The notes under the pieces are model-generated. The model saw only the letters and a list, made by a program, of their open reading frames with translations, ran no database searches and had not been told where the DNA came from. DNA of 36,576 nt from Candidatus Dadabacteria bacterium (GTDB taxonomy: Bacteria > Bdellovibrionota_C > UBA2361 > J046), in the NCBI GenBank assembly GCA_003696425.1, contig RFHI01000225.1, positions 1 through 36,576 on the forward strand, read 5' to 3'. Made by a program: the position numbers and the translations under genes. Shown one piece after another: positions 32,797 through 36,576 of the stretch (positions are counted from its first letter, which is position 1; each line of letters begins with the position of its first letter).

Positions 32797-32934
32797 GTTT
32801 TTTAATAAAGCCTTTAATTAGCTGATAATGCAAATAATTTTTCAGGAAACTTTTTTCTCCTGTCGCCGATGATTTTAGCTGAGAGGATAAAATTCTCTTG
32901 GTACAAAAAAACTTACAGAACAGGAGACTAAAAG

Positions 32935-33300
32935 ATGAGTAGAATCCACAGAAAAAATGCCTTTATAAGACTGAAAAATCGTATTAACTGCATTCCGGCC
33001 GGGGTATATGAGGTTTTGGGAGAAAAGGACGAAACTATAATTCTGGCAGTAAGCAGCAGAATACAGTTTTCTGTTTCAGGCGCAGATCGGGAGATGCTTG
33101 AGTGGTTACCATACTCTTCTGGAAAGCTGAGAAAGACGAGCGAGGCCAAGTTTGTAAAATCTTACTTCCATTTACTTTACCGCTTTGGAGAAAATATTGA
33201 ACACCAGCCGCTACTTCCATTTACATCGTGCTGGATGGATCGATCTGTTTATGAAGATTACCCGCACTGGTCTATGGCTGGCCGGGAGCTTGCGGCTTAG
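32935..33300 (+). CDS. Hypothetical protein
   Basis: A 121-residue protein I do not recognise. ATG 32935 has CAGGAG at 32920-32925, a convincing ribosome site. There is no signal peptide or membrane helix. The N-terminal ~75 residues look like a small beta-rich domain (GVYEVLGEKDETIILAVSSR); the rest is helical then aromatic (FHLLYRF, WMDRSVYEDYPHW). The gene stands alone after the zinc-ribbon-like protein. A long-loop ATACCCC/GGGGTAT pair after the stop is too weak to call a terminator. Confidence 0.65.
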   Translation: MSRIHRKNAFIRLKNRINCIPAGVYEVLGEKDETIILAVSSRIQFSVSGADREMLEWLPYSSGKLRKTSEAKFVKSYFHLLYRFGENIEHQPLLPFTSCWMDRSVYEDYPHWSMAGRELAA

Positions 33301-33354
33301 TAAGTTTTATTTAGATACCCCTTTTTCAGGAGTTTTCATTTGTGGAGGGGGTAT

Positions 33355-34026
33355 TTAGAGTCTATAGAGGTGCAGCACGTGGTTTTTATGCCAGCCGTTT
33401 AGCTGAAAGAGAAGCTCTTTTCCCTCAAAAAGCTCACGGTAAACCGGATTGTTATAGATGTAGTAAACGGTTTTTCCGGCTTTTGCGCCTTCTATGCTTG
33501 CAAGGGTTTTTCCGGTAATTGCTTTATCAAAGGAATTTTTGTTGTGAACTATAACTGTATCAAAGCCGTCAAATAGCTCGTTAAAGTCAACTTCGAGCAC
33601 ATTCTGCTGAATAAGTTTAAAGTTGCTTACGCCGCAGGCTTTAAGATTACTTTCACAGATCGAAAGCAGCTCGGATGAGAGATCAACACCTACAATTCGG
33701 CAATCTTTAAGCTGCTTGGCTGCAATTATACACGGCTTACCTTTTCCTACTCCCAAATCAATAAAAAGAATAGTCTTATCTGCCGGAAGTTCACGTTTTT
33801 TAAGAAAGGTAAAAGTTTTAACAAGCGGGCTTGCATAAGTGGGCTGATACCACATGGCGCCCGCAGATTTATCCTGACCGACGTGATTGTAATATTCATT
33901 ATGGGTGAGAATCCCAGCGGTTTCTACCCCGTAACGGAGATCAAAAAGACGATTCTCAAAAATCTCCTCTTTAAACCTTCTCAGACCGTTTTTCAGGCCG
34001 TGATGTTTAATCATTTTAATAAGCAT
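33355..34026 (-). CDS. SAM-dependent methyltransferase (class I)
   Basis: A 223-residue protein with the Rossmann-like SAM-binding motif I, FIDLGVGKGK at 88-97, a following acidic residue Asp115 (IVGVDLS) to hold the ribose, and a later IVHNKNSFDK segment where class I enzymes often bear the catalytic loop. The C-terminus ends with GWHKNHVLHLYRL. The substrate is unknown; its neighbours suggest a glycan or small-molecule acceptor. Start ATG 34026 has AAGGA about eight bases upstream on the minus strand. The glycosyltransferase-like gene lies 57 bases upstream. Confidence 0.75.
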   Translation of the reverse strand: MLIKMIKHHGLKNGLRRFKEEIFENRLFDLRYGVETAGILTHNEYYNHVGQDKSAGAMWYQPTYASPLVKTFTFLKKRELPADKTILFIDLGVGKGKPCIIAAKQLKDCRIVGVDLSSELLSICESNLKACGVSNFKLIQQNVLEVDFNELFDGFDTVIVHNKNSFDKAITGKTLASIEGAKAGKTVYYIYNNPVYRELFEGKELLFQLNGWHKNHVLHLYRL

Positions 34027-34083
34027 CCGATAGTCCTTATATGTGTCTTGTATTTTGTGCTGCTCGGTAAGTATTATGATACA

Positions 34084-35358
34084 TCATTCAGACAGGAGTT
34101 CACCATACATTTTAACTAGCCGCCTGGCCCAGTAATCGGTGGTCAGAACCTCTGGAATTTCAGGAAATGGCTCGCGATAGCGGCGGTGTGCTTCCTGTGC
34201 GATCTCATCAAATGATTTTACCTGGAGCCCCAGCTTATAGCGCTCAAGTATGCGTTTACAGGTCTTAGAGTTATGAGAGAAGGTAAATAATCCGGCGCTT
34301 ATATAATCAAACAACTTGTTATCAACGCCATAGTCAGTATTGTCAAAGTTGTAAAAAGGGTGATCATCGGGAGTGCGATCAACGGATGTGCTGATAACAT
34401 CTATACCAAAATGATATTTTGAAATTTCTGGAATTAATTGGTCAGCAGGAAGGGTTTCATGAATGTGAATCAGATCTGGTCTCGAATACCTGGGAGCAAG
34501 CTGATTCATTACGGCTTTGTACTTATGATAATCGTCCATATAGGAGGGATAGATGTGGTAGTGAATTGAACTGTTTGATAGTACCCGTGCAAGCTCGAAA
34601 TGAAAGTTTCTTGGACGGGTAGATGTTGGATCGCACAGATTCCCAACGTACACCGCATGTATTCCATCTGTAAGTTTTGGTTGCCTGAGTTTACGGGCTT
34701 CCTCTTCGGTACAAGCTCCGTCCAGACATAGTGCCAACTTATTAGGTTTAAGATTTGCCCGTCTTTTAGCGACAGCGATTCTAGCATCTCGTAATGATAA
34801 AGCTGTCGCATTTTCAAGACAAAATCGCTCCATAAGCAGCATTTCATCACTAGGATAGTTGTCAGGGCGATCTTCAATTACACAGCCACTCATTACATCA
34901 TAATCATCGAATACAACCGGTTTTAGTCCCGATGCGATTAAAAAAGCTGGAAGTTCGAATTTCCAGCTTGTAAAAAGGTGGTAAGCGGATGGTCGGAATT
35001 TAAGGGCCAGTTCAAGAGTTTGAACAGGATCCTGACTTTGGATTATTTGACTAAAATTGTTTCTGTTATTAACCGAAGGTTCTACTTCTGAAATAAGTAT
35101 CACTTCCCAACCCAGCTTTGTAATGGCTCGGGCGTACTTGTACTGTCGGGCAGTTAGATTTGGGCTTATCATCACTACCTGCTTTTCCTGCCGTGGAAGT
35201 TGTGCGTGCTGGTATGTTGCAAGCCTGCGTTTTAATTCGGATGAAAAGGAAGAGTTGACGCGGTTAACTTCGGAGACAAGAAAGTTAATAAGCTGCTGTA
35301 CTTTAGCAGGTGTTCTTTGCCAATCGTTCTGGTCAATCAGTATTGTCTGTTGGTCCAT
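34084..35358 (-). CDS. Glycosyltransferase-like protein (GT-B fold)
   Basis: A 424-residue soluble protein. The N-terminal part has the KVVMIS..ARQYKYARAITKLGWEVILIS pattern of a Rossmann half, and the C-terminal part contains AVYVGNLCDPTSTRP, HIYPSYMDDYHKYK, and DNKLFDYISAGLFTFSH, the last resembling the nucleotide-sugar binding block of GT-B enzymes (E/D-N-K..YL..G.P). The exact family is unclear and donor and acceptor are unknown. It sits between a carbamoyltransferase and a methyltransferase on the same strand. The N-terminal helix is charged and longer than usual. Confidence 0.65.
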   Translation of the reverse strand: MDQQTILIDQNDWQRTPAKVQQLINFLVSEVNRVNSSFSSELKRRLATYQHAQLPRQEKQVVMISPNLTARQYKYARAITKLGWEVILISEVEPSVNNRNNFSQIIQSQDPVQTLELALKFRPSAYHLFTSWKFELPAFLIASGLKPVVFDDYDVMSGCVIEDRPDNYPSDEMLLMERFCLENATALSLRDARIAVAKRRANLKPNKLALCLDGACTEEEARKLRQPKLTDGIHAVYVGNLCDPTSTRPRNFHFELARVLSNSSIHYHIYPSYMDDYHKYKAVMNQLAPRYSRPDLIHIHETLPADQLIPEISKYHFGIDVISTSVDRTPDDHPFYNFDNTDYGVDNKLFDYISAGLFTFSHNSKTCKRILERYKLGLQVKSFDEIAQEAHRRYREPFPEIPEVLTTDYWARRLVKMYGELLSE

Positions 35359-35463
35359 CGGTTCGTTTGTAAAATATATTAACTAGTTGGATAAGATTTA
35401 GATGTTAAGAAGATTTATACAGATGCGTTCTGTTTTAAGTAAAAAACAAGCGTAGTCAATATA

Positions 35464-36576
35464 TTACGAACAGCAGGGCTGTTTTTCTAGAAGAAAGGGA
35501 CCAATAAAAACTGCATCCATCCCTGATGCGGCAAAGGTGGTAAGAGCGTCCTTTACAGTTTCTACAATTGGCTGTCCGCGAACGTTATAACTGGTGTTAA
35601 GAACGCAGGGAATTCCAGCAGCAGCGTGAAAGTGAGTGATAAGATCGTGGAACAGAGGATTAGTATCCTTTGAAACCGTTTGAACGCGGGCAGTATTGTT
35701 AACGTGATTGACTGCCTGTAATTTATTACGCCACTCAGCCCGGGTTTTAAATGTTATAGTCATGAAGGGAGAGGCATAGGGGATTTCAAATAGTTCAGCT
35801 GCATGCTCTTCCAATACTGCGGGGGCAAATGGGCGGAAGCTCTCCCGGAATTTGATTTTAGCGTTCACTAAATCTTTCATTTCAAGACTACTCGGATCGG
35901 CTAAAATTGAACGATTTCCCAAAGCCCGTGGACCAAATTCGGAACGTCCCTGGTACCAGCCGACAATTTTACCTTCGCAGAGAAGTCTGGCAGCTTTTTC
36001 AGCTGGATTGTTACATTCGCAAAAAGTAGCTCCAGTGAGCCTTAACGTTTCGCGCAAGTCATCCAGACTATATGTTGGTCCATAAAAAGCGTGTTTCAAT
36101 GGCTGTGCAGGACAGCCCTCTTGATTGGCCATATACAAAGCACAGCCGAGCGCCAATCCTCTGTCACTTGCAGCAGGTTGTACAAAAAGCCGATCAATAA
36201 AGGGCAATTCCGTAATTATTCGGTTGGCGGCGCAATTAAGCGCTACGCCACCGGCCAAAGCAAGGTTTCTCAGGCCGGTACGCGAATGTAAATACTGAAT
36301 CAGAGAAACAGCTGCGCGTTCAAGGGCAAACTGGACAGCTGCTGCGATATCCATATGTCTCCGGGTAATTTCAGATCCTGGTTTCCGTGGTTCCCCTAGT
36401 AATTCAACCAGTTTTTCAGAGTAACTTGGCTCATATACTGAACGGGCCGGAGGGTTACTCCTAATAAATGATACATCACAATAGTATCCAGTTTCTGACA
36501 CAGATAAAAACGGACTAAGATCATACTTTTCAGGATTACCATAAGGTGAAAGACCCATTACTTTATACTCACCTTC
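35464..36576 (-). CDS. Carbamoyltransferase, C-terminal part (NodU/CmcH/TobZ family)
   Basis: The frame runs off the right edge; the visible ~370 residues begin EGEYKVMGLSPYGNPE, part of the N-terminal ATP/carbamoyl-adenylate (YrdC-like/Kae1-like) half. Within them LALAGGVALNCAANR and GRSEFGPRALGNRSILADP, then FRPFAPAVLEE, are highly characteristic of the family, which transfers carbamoyl from carbamoyl phosphate to a hydroxyl on sugars or antibiotics. The real start lies outside the window. It is the first gene of the apparent minus-strand group with a glycosyltransferase and a methyltransferase. No ending anomaly is seen: the TAA is at 35464-35466. Confidence 0.88.
   Translation of the reverse strand, partial: EGEYKVMGLSPYGNPEKYDLSPFLSVSETGYYCDVSFIRSNPPARSVYEPSYSEKLVELLGEPRKPGSEITRRHMDIAAAVQFALERAAVSLIQYLHSRTGLRNLALAGGVALNCAANRIITELPFIDRLFVQPAASDRGLALGCALYMANQEGCPAQPLKHAFYGPTYSLDDLRETLRLTGATFCECNNPAEKAARLLCEGKIVGWYQGRSEFGPRALGNRSILADPSSLEMKDLVNAKIKFRESFRPFAPAVLEEHAAELFEIPYASPFMTITFKTRAEWRNKLQAVNHVNNTARVQTVSKDTNPLFHDLITHFHAAAGIPCVLNTSYNVRGQPIVETVKDALTTFAASGMDAVFIGPFLLEKQPCCS

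Overview
The window reads as chromosome of a Gram-negative bacterium of moderate GC. MurE carries the DNPR motif of meso-diaminopimelate ligases, several proteins have Sec signal peptides and periplasmic haem-binding motifs, and genes are tightly packed with Shine-Dalgarno sites. The gene content (basic-rich exported proteins, a thrombospondin type 3 protein, a di-haem oxidase, many unrecognised proteins) recalls lineages formerly grouped as deltaproteobacteria, but I cannot assign a taxon from sequence alone.

Positions 1-9919 hold part of the division and cell wall (dcw) cluster, all on the plus strand: end of ftsL, then ftsI, murE, murF, mraY, murD, ftsW, murG. The cluster stops at murG; murC, murB, ddl, ftsQ, ftsA and ftsZ do not follow. 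A small exported protein of unknown function and aspS come next. AspS has the residues linked to non-discriminating enzymes, which charge both tRNA-Asp and tRNA-Asn.

Positions 12554-18366 form a leucine operon: a sigma70-like promoter, a 14-codon leader peptide with four consecutive Leu codons, a terminator/antiterminator pair, then leuA-leuC-leuD-leuB-ilvE with overlapping or closely spaced genes. This is a complete path from 2-oxoisovalerate to leucine, with a visible attenuator.

Positions 18367-25216 are less ordered. They include repeat-rich intergenic DNA, a tRNA-Gly(CCC), a Cu/Zn-type efflux permease, a beta-propeller protein, a four-CBS-domain protein and two unrecognised proteins. 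Between 21611 and 22244 lies the most unusual non-coding feature: two inverted copies of a ~112-bp two-hairpin element whose stems differ by compensatory changes, enclosed by further inverted repeats.

Positions 25362-33300 hold envelope and metal or redox genes: a calcium-binding-type exported protein, a di-haem cytochrome c oxidase-like protein, an NnrS-like multihaem/copper-oxidase-like membrane protein, a 2-oxoglutarate oxygenase, a VIT/CCC1 transporter, an exported basic protein with Cys-bounded repeats, a small zinc-ribbon-like protein and a hypothetical protein. Positions 33355-36576 (minus strand) hold a methyltransferase, a glycosyltransferase-like protein and a carbamoyltransferase cut by the window edge, probably the edge of a glycan or natural-product locus.

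The best candidates for something new are the inverted two-hairpin element, an interspersed repeat seen three times (18.4, 18.6 and 23.3 kb), and the Cys-bounded repeat protein. The leucine attenuator is a known kind of control but very clear here.
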